Assembly: GCA_936432065.2 (NCBI GenBank)
Contig: OW386287.2
Coordinates: forward strand, 72,783,804-72,847,803
Direction: 5' to 3'
Length of the DNA: 64,000 nt
Source of the DNA: Rutpela maculata
Lineage: Eukaryota > Arthropoda > Insecta > Coleoptera > Cerambycidae
Position 1 is the stretch's first letter. Each line of letters opens with the position of its first letter. The translations under genes and the position numbers were made by a program. The notes under the pieces were generated by a model. The model had not been told where the DNA came from. It made no database searches and worked only from the letters and a program-made list of their open reading frames with translations. Below, piece by piece: positions 1 through 9,950 of this stretch.

Positions 1-1
1 G

Positions 2-793
2 TTAGTAACATCATCGGGTCCTCGATTAAAGCCTCCCTCCTTTGACGGCCAAAGCTCATGGACAACCTACAAGAGACAATTTGAGGCAGCAGCATCGGCA
101 AATAACTGGGATAACGAGGAAAAGGCTATGGCATTAGTACTGGCGTTAAGGGGCCAGGCCTCAGAATTACTTCAGACTATCCCGGTGGAGAAACAAAGGG
201 ACTTTAAAGTCTTGGAAGCGGCATTAGACTTGAGGTATGGCGATCAACACCTTGCCCAATTATACCAGGCTCAGCTGAAATCCCGAATGCAAAAAGCTGG
301 GGAAAGTTTACAAGAATTTGAAGCTGCGATAGAGAGACTGGCACACCTGGCGTATCCAAATGCACCTAAAGAATTCCAGGAACAATTAGCCGTGGGGGCC
401 TTTTTAGATGGTATAAGGGACGAAGAGGTCAGGCGAATTCTGAGGCTGACGAGACACCAAAGTAGTAGCGAAGCTTTGATGCGTGCACTCGAAGTAGAAG
501 CCGCTTACAGGGATACTCCAAGGTCGAGAGTTCGAGCTGTGACTCTCGAAGAATCGCAACCAGAAATGAACCAGAACCCCTTGCTGACTGAGATGCAGAA
601 AATATTCACCAAATTATGCGATAAATTGGATGGCCTCGGAAAGCAGGAGAAACAACAAAATAAAGGAAAGCCGAGCGGAGGTATTAAATGTTTCAACTGC
701 GGCAAGGTGGGACATATGAAACGAGACTGTCGACAGCAGAACTCGGAGAGTCGAGTAAATGCTGTGAATGTTGAAGAGAAGCAGGAAAACTAA
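2..793 (+). CDS. gag: Gag polyprotein, 5'-truncated by the window
   Basis: The frame is open from base 2 to the TAA at 791-793, so the Met at 128 is internal and not a credible start. The upstream residues (a PPSFDG-type motif followed by a W-x2-Y-x2-QFE pattern) look like the start of a Gypsy capsid domain. Counting from the Met at 128, residues 1-120 are helical capsid-like sequence and 188-201 form a CCHC zinc knuckle (C-x2-C-x4-H-x4-C, reading CFNCGKVGHMKRDC) for RNA binding. Gag would assemble the intracellular particle. The pol frame begins 19 nt before this stop (opens at 775), so a -1 frameshift is the likely way to make Gag-Pol. Confidence 0.93.
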   Translation, partial: LVTSSGPRLKPPSFDGQSSWTTYKRQFEAAASANNWDNEEKAMALVLALRGQASELLQTIPVEKQRDFKVLEAALDLRYGDQHLAQLYQAQLKSRMQKAGESLQEFEAAIERLAHLAYPNAPKEFQEQLAVGAFLDGIRDEEVRRILRLTRHQSSSEALMRALEVEAAYRDTPRSRVRAVTLEESQPEMNQNPLLTEMQKIFTKLCDKLDGLGKQEKQQNKGKPSGGIKCFNCGKVGHMKRDCRQQNSESRVNAVNVEEKQEN

Positions 794-1008
794 AGATAGC
801 CAGCACCAAGGGGGCTGTGCTGGCTAGGGAATGCGGTGCCCCCAGAGAAATAAAGATTTCCCAGCTCCAAAGAATTCCAAGCAGTCTGTTGTTGCAAGGA
901 TATGTGAATGGAAGAAAATGCGTGTTTACTATTGACACCGGTGCTACGTCATCGATAGTGCGGCCAGGGTTTATATCAGGCTTGCAGATTGACAAGAAGC
1001 AAAATTGA
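775..1008 (+). pseudogene. pol: Pol N-terminal part: aspartic protease, ended by an in-frame TGA
   Basis: This is the start of the pol reading frame. It opens after a TGA at 772-774, overlaps gag by 19 nt and runs to a premature TGA at 1006-1008. The retropepsin active site DTGA is visible (FTIDTGATSSIV). After the stop the same frame resumes with the protease flap and C-terminal region (TATGDRAAVHG, then FILGLD), so the domain is interrupted, not lost. A single substitution can explain the stop, but read-through or a sequencing error cannot be excluded. Without protease the copy is probably unable to mature its own particles. Confidence 0.85.
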
Positions 1009-4000
1009 GTAATCATTCGGACAGCCACGGGGGACAGGGCTGCGGTCCATGGAGAAATCAACTTGGAACTGCAGGTTGGACGGTTGAGGTTCAATTACAA
1101 GGTCATTGTGGCTGACATTATGGATGATTTCATTTTGGGTCTGGACATCATGGGAGAGCAGGGATTTATTGTTGACGTAGGGGAGCGAGTCTTAAAAATT
1201 GGAAATGAGGAATTTATTCTGGCAACCGCAGACGACCAATTCCATAAAGCAAGGTTGTTAACAACACAAACAATCAAGATTCCTGCTCATTCAGAACAAA
1301 TGATTGATGTTGCCTTAGAAGGAAATCCTGGAGGGTACCGTGTTGGCCTAGTTGAAGATGACGAATCGATTAAGTCCCTATCCAATATTATTGTGGCGAG
1401 AACTTTAACCCGGACTAAAGACAAAATCCCAATTAGAGTTGTTAATTTAAATTCCCACTCGGTGACAATTAAGGAAGGCAAACCGATTGGCTCCTATGAA
1501 CCGGTCACATGGGTAGCGAGGTGCGAGGAACAAACAGAGGGAAGTTCGTCTACGAAAATAGACCAGGAAGTTTTGACCTTTCTGAGTACCCAGTTGGAGC
1601 ATTTATCTGAGGATGAGCGAAGGGAGGCAATCAAGTTCCTAGAAAAGGAAAGTTCAGTATTTGCCAAGAATACAGAGGCCCTTACAAAAACAGACATAGT
1701 CCAGCATCGGATAAATACTGGCGACTCACCAGCTATTCGACAACCACCTAGGAGGCTTCCATTAGCGAAACAAGAGGATGCCTCGGCAATGATAAACAAG
1801 ATGCTGCAAGATGGAGTCATTGAGGAGTCAACGAGTCCCTGGTCATCGCCAGTCGTTTTGGTTGCCAAGAAGGACGGAACATTAAGATTTTGTGTCGATT
1901 ATCGAAAATTAAATGATGTCACGAAGAAAGACAGTTACCCATTACCACGAATTGACGACACGTTAAGCATGTTGGCAGGCTCACGATGGTTTTCTACGTT
2001 AGACCTTAGGAGTGGATACTGGCAAGTGGGGCTTCATCCTGATGATAAGGAGAAGACAGCGTTTTCAGCAGGCAGTGGTCTTTATCAATTTACTGTGATG
2101 CCTTTTGGACTTTGCAATGCGCCAGCTACCTTTGAAAGATTGATGGAATTCGTACTGCGAGGTTTAACCTGGAGGACGTGCCTGGTTTACCTTGACGACG
2201 TGCTTGTTATGGGACAGGATTTTACAGAACATTTGAAAAATCTTCAAGAAGTATTTGGGCGAGTCAGGAATGCCCATCTGAAGTTGAACCCGAAGAAGTG
2301 CCTGCTATTCCAGAAAGAAGTCAAATTTCTTGGTCACGTGGTGTCTTCGGATGGAATACAAACAGACCCCGACAAAATTTCTGCTGTACGAGATTGGCCA
2401 AGACCATCTAACGTTCATGAAGTACGGAGCTTCCTTGGCCTCTGCACTTATTATAGGCGCTTTGTGGAAGGGTTTGCAGAAATTGCGAAGCCATTACACC
2501 GGCTGACAGAAGAGAAAGTGCAGTACCAATGGACACCGGAATGTGAAACGGCATGGAGAAGATTGAAGGCAGCTCTATGCACTGGTCCTGTGCTAGCGTA
2601 CCCACAACGGGAAGGACTTTTTATTTTAGACACGGATGCCAGCAATTCTTCGGTCGGTTGTGTACTGTCTCAAATGCAGAATGGGCAGGAAAGAGTGATC
2701 GAGTACTTCAGCAAGGTGCTGTCCAAACCGGAAAGAAACTATTGTGTAACCCGGAAAGAGTTACTGGCCATCGTTAAATCAGTGGACCATTTTCATAAAT
2801 ATCTTTATGGACGACATTTCAAGATTCGGACCGACCATGCTGCATTAAAATGGCTGTTGCAGTTGAAAACCCCTGAAGGTCAACTGGCTCGTTGGATAGA
2901 ACGGCTGCAACAGTATGATTTCAAAATCGAACATCGACCTGGAAGATCTCATAAGAACGCAGACGCTTTATCTAGAAGACCGTGCAAGGAAGATTGCAAG
3001 CACTGCCGCCACGTTGAGAAATTGCAGGGTACGGTGGCCGTCAACACTATTAAAATAGAGGTTCCGGACGATTGGACGACCGAAGCCCTGAGACAAGAAC
3101 AACTGAATGACACAGAAATTGGGGCTATATTGAGAGCAAAGGAGAAAGGAATTCGACCAGCGTGGAAGGATGTTTCGGATAAGGCAGTTGGATTGAAGGC
3201 TTTGTGGGCCCAATGGGATTCACTTAAAGTCATGAACGGGCTGCTAAAGAGAGCTTGGGAAAGCCCGGATGGCAGGGAAGTTGTTATGCGTCTAGTGATT
3301 CCCAGGTGTCGAGTACCGAAAGTACTTCAGGAAGTGCATAATGGAGCATCCGGTGGGCACTTCGGCGTTAATAAGACCCTGAATAAAGTACGAGAACGAT
3401 TTTATTGGGTAAATAGTCGTCAAGATGTGGAAGCTTGGTGTCGCAATTGCAAAATTTGTGCAGCCAGTAAGGGACCACAGACTAGAAGTAGAGGTGCAAT
3501 GAAGCAATATAACGTCGGAGCTCCTTTCGAGAGGATCGCGATCGATATAGCCGGCCCATTCCCAGTAACCAAGGATGGGAACAAGTACATACTGGTTGCC
3601 ATGGACTATTTTAGTAAGTGGCCAGAGGCCTATGCAATTCCAAACCAAGAAGCAGTCACTGTCGCCAAAGTCTTGGTAGATAATTTGATATGTCGGTTTG
3701 GTGTACCCCTGGAGCTGCACTCAGATCAAGGGAGGAACTTTGAGTTAGGGGTGTTTCAGCAAATCTGCAAGTTATTGGGGATACACAAAACACGGGCAAC
3801 AGCCCTTCACCCGCAATCAGATGGAATGGTGGAACGACATAACAAGACCATGAAAGAACATCTTTCTAAAGTGGTTCATAAGAATCAACGCGATTGGGAT
3901 CTCCACATACCGTTGTTCCTCATGGCATACAGAGCTGCTATCCATGAGTCTACGAAACAAACACCAGCCCGTGTAGTATTTGGACACGAGATCAGACTGC

Positions 4001-4398
4001 CGTGTGATTTGATTTTCGGAACACCAGGCGGAGAACAGCTTCCTGTGAACAGCTATGTGGATGAAATGAGTGAACGGCTAAGAAATGTTCATGAGCTGGT
4101 TAGAGACCAAATCACCATAGCCAGTGACCGAATGAAGGCTCGATACGACCGTAAGGGTAGTTCAGAAGGGTTCAAGGCAGGAGATCTGGTTTGGCTGTAC
4201 AACCCACAGCGGAAGAAAGGGAAGTCACCGAAACTTCAACCTCCTTGGGAAGGACCTTATACTGTTATTACCCGAATTAATGATGTCGTCTATCGTATTC
4301 AACGAAACAAAAAGTCCAAGATGAAGATCGTACACTTGGATAGACTGGCGAAGTATGTGAAAGAGGCTGAATTACCTGACCGGGACGTTCAGGCTTAA
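1009..4398 (+). CDS. pol: Pol: protease C-terminus, reverse transcriptase, RNase H, integrase
   Basis: Continuation of the pol frame after the TGA at 1006-1008; the first Met is at 1063 and is probably not a natural start. Numbering from that Met (1111 residues): 1-40 end of protease with FILGLD; about 250-425 reverse transcriptase, catalytic LDL at 313-315 and YLDD at 376-379; about 515-640 RNase H with D523, E566, D591; integrase with zinc-binding H759, H766, C796, C799 and catalytic D828, D888, E924 in D,D-35-E spacing; then a GPY/F module around 1056-1100 (WEGPY). The enzyme would copy the element RNA into cDNA and integrate it. All catalytic residues are present. No chromodomain is seen after GPY/F. 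Confidence 0.95.
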   Translation, partial: VIIRTATGDRAAVHGEINLELQVGRLRFNYKVIVADIMDDFILGLDIMGEQGFIVDVGERVLKIGNEEFILATADDQFHKARLLTTQTIKIPAHSEQMIDVALEGNPGGYRVGLVEDDESIKSLSNIIVARTLTRTKDKIPIRVVNLNSHSVTIKEGKPIGSYEPVTWVARCEEQTEGSSSTKIDQEVLTFLSTQLEHLSEDERREAIKFLEKESSVFAKNTEALTKTDIVQHRINTGDSPAIRQPPRRLPLAKQEDASAMINKMLQDGVIEESTSPWSSPVVLVAKKDGTLRFCVDYRKLNDVTKKDSYPLPRIDDTLSMLAGSRWFSTLDLRSGYWQVGLHPDDKEKTAFSAGSGLYQFTVMPFGLCNAPATFERLMEFVLRGLTWRTCLVYLDDVLVMGQDFTEHLKNLQEVFGRVRNAHLKLNPKKCLLFQKEVKFLGHVVSSDGIQTDPDKISAVRDWPRPSNVHEVRSFLGLCTYYRRFVEGFAEIAKPLHRLTEEKVQYQWTPECETAWRRLKAALCTGPVLAYPQREGLFILDTDASNSSVGCVLSQMQNGQERVIEYFSKVLSKPERNYCVTRKELLAIVKSVDHFHKYLYGRHFKIRTDHAALKWLLQLKTPEGQLARWIERLQQYDFKIEHRPGRSHKNADALSRRPCKEDCKHCRHVEKLQGTVAVNTIKIEVPDDWTTEALRQEQLNDTEIGAILRAKEKGIRPAWKDVSDKAVGLKALWAQWDSLKVMNGLLKRAWESPDGREVVMRLVIPRCRVPKVLQEVHNGASGGHFGVNKTLNKVRERFYWVNSRQDVEAWCRNCKICAASKGPQTRSRGAMKQYNVGAPFERIAIDIAGPFPVTKDGNKYILVAMDYFSKWPEAYAIPNQEAVTVAKVLVDNLICRFGVPLELHSDQGRNFELGVFQQICKLLGIHKTRATALHPQSDGMVERHNKTMKEHLSKVVHKNQRDWDLHIPLFLMAYRAAIHESTKQTPARVVFGHEIRLPCDLIFGTPGGEQLPVNSYVDEMSERLRNVHELVRDQITIASDRMKARYDRKGSSEGFKAGDLVWLYNPQRKKGKSPKLQPPWEGPYTVITRINDVVYRIQRNKKSKMKIVHLDRLAKYVKEAELPDRDVQA

Positions 4399-4409
4399 GG
4401 AGGGGGCAG
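4397..4409 (+). other. Polypurine tract of the Gypsy element
   Basis: A purine-rich run (AAGGAGGGGGCAG) sits directly against the 3' LTR and overlaps the last two bases of the pol TAA. Polypurine tracts prime plus-strand DNA synthesis in LTR retroelements. Its position fixes the LTR boundary at 4410. Confidence 0.85.
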
Positions 4410-4549
4410 TGTAATATGTTACAACCCCTAGAATGATGTATTTGCACCTACTCGAAAAAGAACCTACCAGAAGATTCCAAAGTGACATCTGGAATTATCT
4501 AGAGAATGGTGGCGTCATCACAGAACAAACGAGATCTGTCATTTTTAGG

Positions 4550-4557
4550 TATAAAAG
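4550..4557 (+). promoter_or_regulatory. TATA box in the Gypsy LTR
   Basis: TATAAAAG lies in the middle of the LTR and is conserved in the solo copy at 61709-61716. A CTCGGCGAGTAGTTCAG segment 15-35 nt downstream is also conserved and is the likely start region. Inferred U3/R promoter. Confidence 0.7.
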
Positions 4558-4714
4558 ACCGACCGCATTCTCGGCGAGTAGTTCAGAAAGTTCAGAAAGT
4601 ATAGAAAGTGAGGTTAAGAGTTCAAAGATAAACAAAGTAATAAACATTGTGATTTTTAGTCAGTAAAGTGTATTTAAATTAATAATAGTATTGTGAAGTA
4701 TCCAGTAAATATTT

Positions 4715-4720
4715 AATAAA
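4715..4720 (+). terminator. Polyadenylation signal in the Gypsy LTR
   Basis: AATAAA is followed by a conserved GTGTGTTAGTGG segment and sits in the downstream third of the LTR. The same signal is at 61876-61881 in the solo LTR. Confidence 0.6.
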
Positions 4721-4805
4721 GTGTGTTAGTGGACATCTCTTGTTATAATTTTTGGAACCCACGGATTTTGCGAGGGTGGTTTCCTAAGGGTGGAAACACG
4801 TCACA

Positions 4806-5724
4806 ATAAGTTGAGCTGTTTTGGAGCTGTGATGGAACAAACATTTGGACAGACTGACAACCAAATATTCTGAAAATAATACCTATTTTTATAAATTTTT
4901 TGGCTTCGTTGCAGGTAATTCAAGAAAAGCTAGTTTGATTTTATTATGTCTATCTTGTGTTATGTTAGGTGGATCTAAAGAAATCTAGAATTGGTCTTAA
5001 GTTGAAGTTTGTAATCGAATAGATGCAAAGAACTTAGTGGTAGATGGCTTTCGCAAGGTTAAATACGTCATTTTTTGTAACTTCGAGGGCTGCACTTTGT
5101 ATGTCTGCCATTTACCTCACGTCCTGTACCACATATAAACACATGATAAAATCAGGATTTCAGTGTTATAAAATCCACTTGAAATACCTGCCGCTGGCCC
5201 CCGAACTATTAAATAATGTGCGATACTCGTTTTAAGTTCTCTAAATTATAGCTTAAAAATAGCGAGGACAAATGTGGACATTTATGCAACGCTATTTAAA
5301 ATTTGAATATACTGTAATTTTCACAATTCTTGGAATTTATTCGCAATTTCCTCACAAAATATGAAATAAACGGCGTCAGCTGCTAAATGGAGCTGGTTTT
5401 TATATATAATAGGCAACGTAAAAGCTTAGAACATTAAATGTTATTTTTACCGGTTTTAAATTAAGAAATGCAAGTATATGCTGTTTATTTAATAGGCACT
5501 TAAAAGAAGTAAATTACCAAAACAAATTGGAAATACATGTTTGCGGTAGATTTATTCATAATATGATTTTTTGTAATATAAGTTTTCCAAACACAGTAAT
5601 AGTGATCAAATACCCCAAAAAAGAAGCAACAATGCGGCTGCGGATACGTGCTTCGGAGTTATTACTCTTCATCAGCGTATCGAGGCCTATAAAATGTTTT
5701 TATATATCAGGAAAAAAACTAGTC
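4806..5724. other. Intergenic, no feature recognised
   Basis: AT-rich sequence between the Gypsy LTR and the family L element. Short open frames here lack any motif or coding character that I can support. Confidence 0.5.
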
Positions 5725-6484
5725 GGGGAGCCCACCCTAGCTGTACGTGCCCCCCCCCCCCGATCCTTGGGGTCAATGTTTTTCAAAGATTAAAGCCTGA
5801 GGAACAATTTTATACATGTCCCCAAACAAATTGGCTGTACTTTCAAAATAGCGGTCATATGTTAAAAAAACTATTGCCAATTAGTGGAGTAAATTTCGGT
5901 CCGAAATGTTCCGTTTTTTTTATCGGCGTAGAACTAGGTGACACCGATATATTCTTGTTGTGTATGTCATTAGCTATGCAAAATGGCTATTTACGACTTT
6001 TTTGGTCGGTACCAAACTTTTGTATTGATAAAAAAGTCGAAAATTTTGAAATCTAGGAAAACTGTTTTTTTTTGTATAACACTCAATATTTCCAAAACTA
6101 CTGGAGATATCGACTTGATTTTTTTTTATTGTAAAGCTAACGCCTAAGCGCTTCTATTGACATCTTTTTACTAACCTAAAGTTTATAAATTTGTTTGTAG
6201 GATAAATCAGAATGTGTCTGCTTATGTTTCTTGTAGTGAAATTTTCAGTAATTGACAAAAAATTTTATTTCAGAATTTTTTGTGTATTTTCAGTGAACAA
6301 AATGTAGTTAATACTTTGAAAAAGTTTTAAAAAAAATCATATCTCTCCTAAATGGCACGGTTTTTGAGATATTCATTTTTATTTAAACGGCGCGACCCCC
6401 ATGTTAGTCATCTATGCTTGAATTACTATATTGTACTCTGTAGTACGTGGAGCGTAATCGACCTATAAATGTCTCGTTTATTTT

Positions 6485-8690
6485 TTTTTAGCGTAGAACC
6501 AGATGAGACCTGTAGATTTTGTAAAGTAGGTTTTTTGTGACCTGTAATGGGCATTTACGATATTTTTCTGTGGTACAAATATTTTTTATTTAGAAAAAAC
6601 TTCAGAAATTGACTGTTTAGAAGATTCGTGTTTTTTAACACACTGCCATATCTTTAAATCTAATTGAGCTATCGATGTAATTTTTTTTTAAATTCAAATA
6701 CACACCCAAGCGCTTCCAATGGTGTTTTTATTTCTATCGATTATTGTTTATTATTTTCCTTAAATAACAATGAAATTATTACTTCGCTGACAATGCATTC
6801 ATATTTTCACTAAGCGACAAACTTTATTTTTGCAAATTTTCATATACATGCAGCGAAGCAATTGTAGCCAAAATATGGAAGAAGTTTTTGAAAAAAAAAA
6901 TCCATCTAGGATAGTTTTTTATTTATGAATATTTTTGTGACGCACTAGCAAATGGCTCATACACTCGGCAGGCGCGCGATTGTCACTGCATGATGAAATA
7001 TCACGACTATAACAAAAATTTGGAAACAAGTAGAAAGTAACAATTTTAGTCAAAGGCCATCTTAACATACGTGTTTATTATTTTATAAATTTTTAAATTT
7101 TAACGATAATTAAAAAAATTCCTCATAATCCTCAAATTCATCCATACATTCTAGACAACTATTGCACACGACACATTTACACTGCACACATTTTAAACCT
7201 TCCTTCACACAGTTACATTTTTTGTTATTGCAATTTTATCGGAACAATAAAGGCTTAAACGTTGCCGTACAATATCTGGAATTGGTTTTTGAATTGAAAA
7301 AATTGGATTCCAACAATAATTTATTGAAGTTCACCTCCCAACCTTCTGTAACTTCCAGCAGTGGATTTGGATCATTACTGGAGTACCATATCTTTAACTG
7401 ATGTATACATCTGTAATTTTAGTATATATTGTTAAAGTTCCTTCTAAAGAATTTAAATCACTAACCTCAAGAAATGTTGGTAAAAGCATAATCAGTTGGT
7501 GGAAGTTCGGAAAATGGTTTATTAGATTCGATGGCCATTCGTAGACGTAAATCATTAAGAGTTCGAATATTGATATCCTTATTTTTGTATAACAAGAGAA
7601 CATACTTCGCAGCTATTTTCAATGCTTCTTGCTTAAACAGTAGAGGCAGTTTCGACATTTTCTCGAGGCAATCAACGTTCTTCCTCAGAACATCAAATAC
7701 AGTCCTTTTTCCTATTTTATAAAATGCGTCCTGTCAAACATGAATTGATAGAAGACATGAACAAATTGTTATTACCAAATTTTGAATTATTTTATTTATC
7801 AATATGAATCTCTTGTTTGTACTATGTCCGAATGCATATAATATAATTGTACCCAAACTAGGAAGAGAAGAATAAAAGTGAATATGCAAAATCAGGACGA
7901 CAGTATCACTGATTTAACCAATATTATTTGTTGAGAGGACTTAGACTCACAAACTACATGTAAAATTATATTATTCTGGATCTGTCTACTACAGATTTGT
8001 CACTACGCAGTGTGTTTTTTTAAATATAATACATTCCATTATTAATAAATAATAAATCTTAAAAAAAAACTTCAGAAAACTGTATTACACACGACACCAT
8101 TTACGATGTACACGAATTCACATTGTATTATTATTATTACGACAGCACAACCATATCGTATTTAGCGGTACTCGGTACCTGTAGTCACGCGCTTGCCGGG
8201 TGTACATAAGCTACTGCGTCAGAAAAATATTCATAAATAAAAAACTGAGTCCTAGATGAAAAATTTTTTTTTCAAAATTTCTTCCGTATCTTGGCTTCAA
8301 TTGCTTCGCTGCATGTATATAAAAATTTGCAAAAATAAAAAAGTTTGTCGCTTAGTGAAAATATGAGTGCATTGTCGGCGAAGTAATAAGTTCATTGTTA
8401 TTTAAGGAAAATAATAAACAATAAACGATAGAAATAAAAACACCATTGGAAGCGCTTCGGTGTGTACTTTAATTTAAAAAAAAAATCAGATCGATAGCTC
8501 AATTAGAGTTGAAGATCTGGCGGTGTAAATGTTAAAAAACACGAATCTTCTAAACAATAAATTTTTGAAGTTTTTTCGAAATAAAACATATCTATACCAT
8601 AATAAAAGGTCGTAATAGCCATTTCTCATGTAGAATTGTTCACTTTATAAAACCTTTAAGGTCCGATCTGGTTCTACGCTGATTTTTTTT
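6485..8690. repeat. Inner inverted-repeat pair of the family L complex
   Basis: The left arm (6485-6995, starting AGCGTAGAACCAGATGAGACC) matches the complement of the right arm (8175-8690, ending GGTCCGATCTGGTTCTACGCT) over about 500 bp with substitutions and small indels; shared blocks include AAGCGCTTCCAATGGTG and CTTCGCTGCATGTATA. The arms bracket about 1.2 kb that holds the minus-strand relic gene. A weaker direct copy of the outer part of the left arm is visible at 5925-6160. Confidence 0.85.
7110..7733 (-). pseudogene. Family L transposon protein relic, C-terminal half, spliced
   Basis: Read on the minus strand, an exon opens after a TTTGACAG acceptor-like site at 7731 and reads DAFYKIGKRTVFDVLRKN, then EALKIAAKYVLLLY, then FSELPPTDYAF (stop at 7467-7469). 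A second segment in another frame follows a plausible short intron (GTTAGT donor, AATTACAG acceptor) with IHQLKIW, NDPNPLL, one in-frame TAA and a Cys-rich end with repeated C-x-C and C-x2-C pairs (NKKCNCVKEGLKC), stopping at 7110-7112. The order GIGK-type segment, LPPT, H-x2-R...W and Cys-rich tail matches a widespread uncharacterised protein family that I know from insect and other animal genome annotations. At least one frameshift and one nonsense codon are present. Function unknown; see findings for a nuclease-like resemblance. Confidence 0.65.
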
Positions 8691-9040
8691 TCTCGAGAAC
8701 GGAGCGACTTTTATGGTCTATTTCGCTCAACTAAATATTGTTTTTGTCATTTAACATAATTAATAAAAAAGATGGACAAAAACTTTTTCCACAAAAAACA
8801 ACGTGCATAAAATTCTCTACAATTTTGTTTCTATACAATATTTTGATAGGAGTTACCATTTCCAAAATTAAGAAAACATTGAAATTCATATATCGGTAAA
8901 ACATTTAAAGGAAATAACTGTGACAATTTTTGTAAGGCGTATAATATAACTTTAGATTAACATAACAAAAAATAAAATAAACTAAAAAATAATAATAATA
9001 ATAGGTAATAATATAATTTGCAGACATTTATCTGCCGAAA

Positions 9041-9950
9041 ACGGTAACTCCTATTAAAACATTGAATTAAAGCAAAATTGTAGGCAATTTTATTCAAAAT
9101 ATTTTTTGTGTAGAAAGTTTTTATCTTTTTTAGTTTTTGTGTTGAGACGGAGATCATATTTGCAATAGTTTTTTTAAATATGGTAGCCATTTTGTAAATG
9201 CAGCCAGTTTTTTTTTGGGAACATGTATAAAAGTGTTCCTTAGGCTTTCATCTATAAGAAATAAATTAGACAGAAATGTAGCGATAAAGATTTATCTTTA
9301 TCAGTTGACAGTAAGTTGATTTTTCTTCGATTCCACCATCAAGAGCTTATCTTATCGAGCATATTAAAAAGAGTGTTTACCAAACGCGTATTTGGCTATT
9401 AGCCGACGAAGGTATTCACAATATTTTAAAGCCTTGGAATGATTATGGATGGCAAGAAAATGGAGAACCTCTTTGGTGTTCAGCAGATAAAATACTGCCT
9501 CAATCGCTTACTGAAATTCGTCAGAAGATGATTCCAAATCAAATCATATTAGACGAAAGTGAGGATGATAACGATGTCATAAATGAAGCAATAGAGGAAG
9601 AAGACTTGGAAGAAATATTCGATGTATCGGAAGACAGCGATAGTGAATCTGAAAGCGAATGAGGTGTTACGTTTAATATTGAATTTTATATTTTATTTTA
9701 AGAGCTGAATCATTTATCTGGAAAATGGTAACTCCTATCCAAATATTGTATAAGAACAAAATTGTAGAATATTTTATGCACTTTGTTTTTTGTGTAGAAA
9801 GTTTTTCTCCATCTTTTTTGGTGTTTGTGTTAAATGACAAAAACAATATTTGCAAAATTTTTTATAAACATGGACGCCATTTTGAAAGTACAGCCAGTTT
9901 TTTTTGGGACATGTCTAAAATTATTCCTTAGGCTTTAATCTGTATGAAAA
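9041..9950 (+). repeat. Direct repeat of sub-terminal blocks around the family L exon
   Basis: Blocks at 9041-9262 and 9716-9950 share GGTAACTCCTAT, AAAATTGTAG, TTTTTTGTGTAGAAAG, GCCATTTT and the TTCCTTAGGCTTT motif in the same order. An inverted third copy covers about 8745-8880 and a fourth, direct copy is at 43330-43560. Each marks the inner side of a family L terminus. Confidence 0.75.
9315..9662 (+). pseudogene. Family L transposon protein, C-terminal exon
   Basis: An open segment of 115 codons plus TGA with no early Met, so it is easily missed. It reads IPPSRAYLIEHIKKSVYQ, then IWLLADEG, NDYGWQENGEPLW, ILPQSL and ends in a strongly acidic Asp/Glu/Ser tail. It corresponds to the LPPT...H-x2-R...Y-Q...W region of the minus-strand relic at 7110-7733 but has the acidic tail in place of the Cys-rich one, so it represents another lineage of the family. 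The frame begins just after a TAA at 9312-9314 and next to a TTGACAG acceptor-like site; upstream exons are not evident. It ends about 55 bp before the sub-terminal block at 9716, as expected for the 3' end of an element's gene. No internal stop. Confidence 0.6.

Larger units (their letters stand above)
1..4805 (+). mobile_element. Ty3/Gypsy LTR retrotransposon, 5' end outside the window
   Basis: The order gag, protease, reverse transcriptase, RNase H, integrase, polypurine tract and 3' LTR is seen directly, which places the element in Ty3/Gypsy (integrase after RNase H). The 5' LTR, primer-binding site and start of gag lie before base 1. No env-like ORF sits between pol and the polypurine tract; the pol stop codon overlaps the tract. 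One in-frame TGA (1006-1008) inside protease breaks the gene. The rest of pol is open for more than 1100 codons, so the copy looks fairly young. A solo LTR of the same family occurs at 61556-61967. Confidence 0.96.
4410..4805 (+). repeat. 3' LTR of the Gypsy element
   Basis: The 396-bp repeat begins TGTAATATG and ends CACGTCACA, an imperfect terminal inverted repeat with TG...CA ends. Alignment by eye to 61556-61967 defines the same two boundaries independently. It contains a TATA box (4550-4557) and an AATAAA signal (4715-4720), the usual U3-R-U5 arrangement. The partner 5' LTR is outside the window, so LTR divergence cannot be assessed. Confidence 0.92.

Noticed and set aside
4433..4666. 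77-codon ORF downstream of pol as an accessory or env gene
   Set aside because: It lies wholly inside the LTR, spans the TATA box and has no signal peptide, membrane segment or conserved motif.
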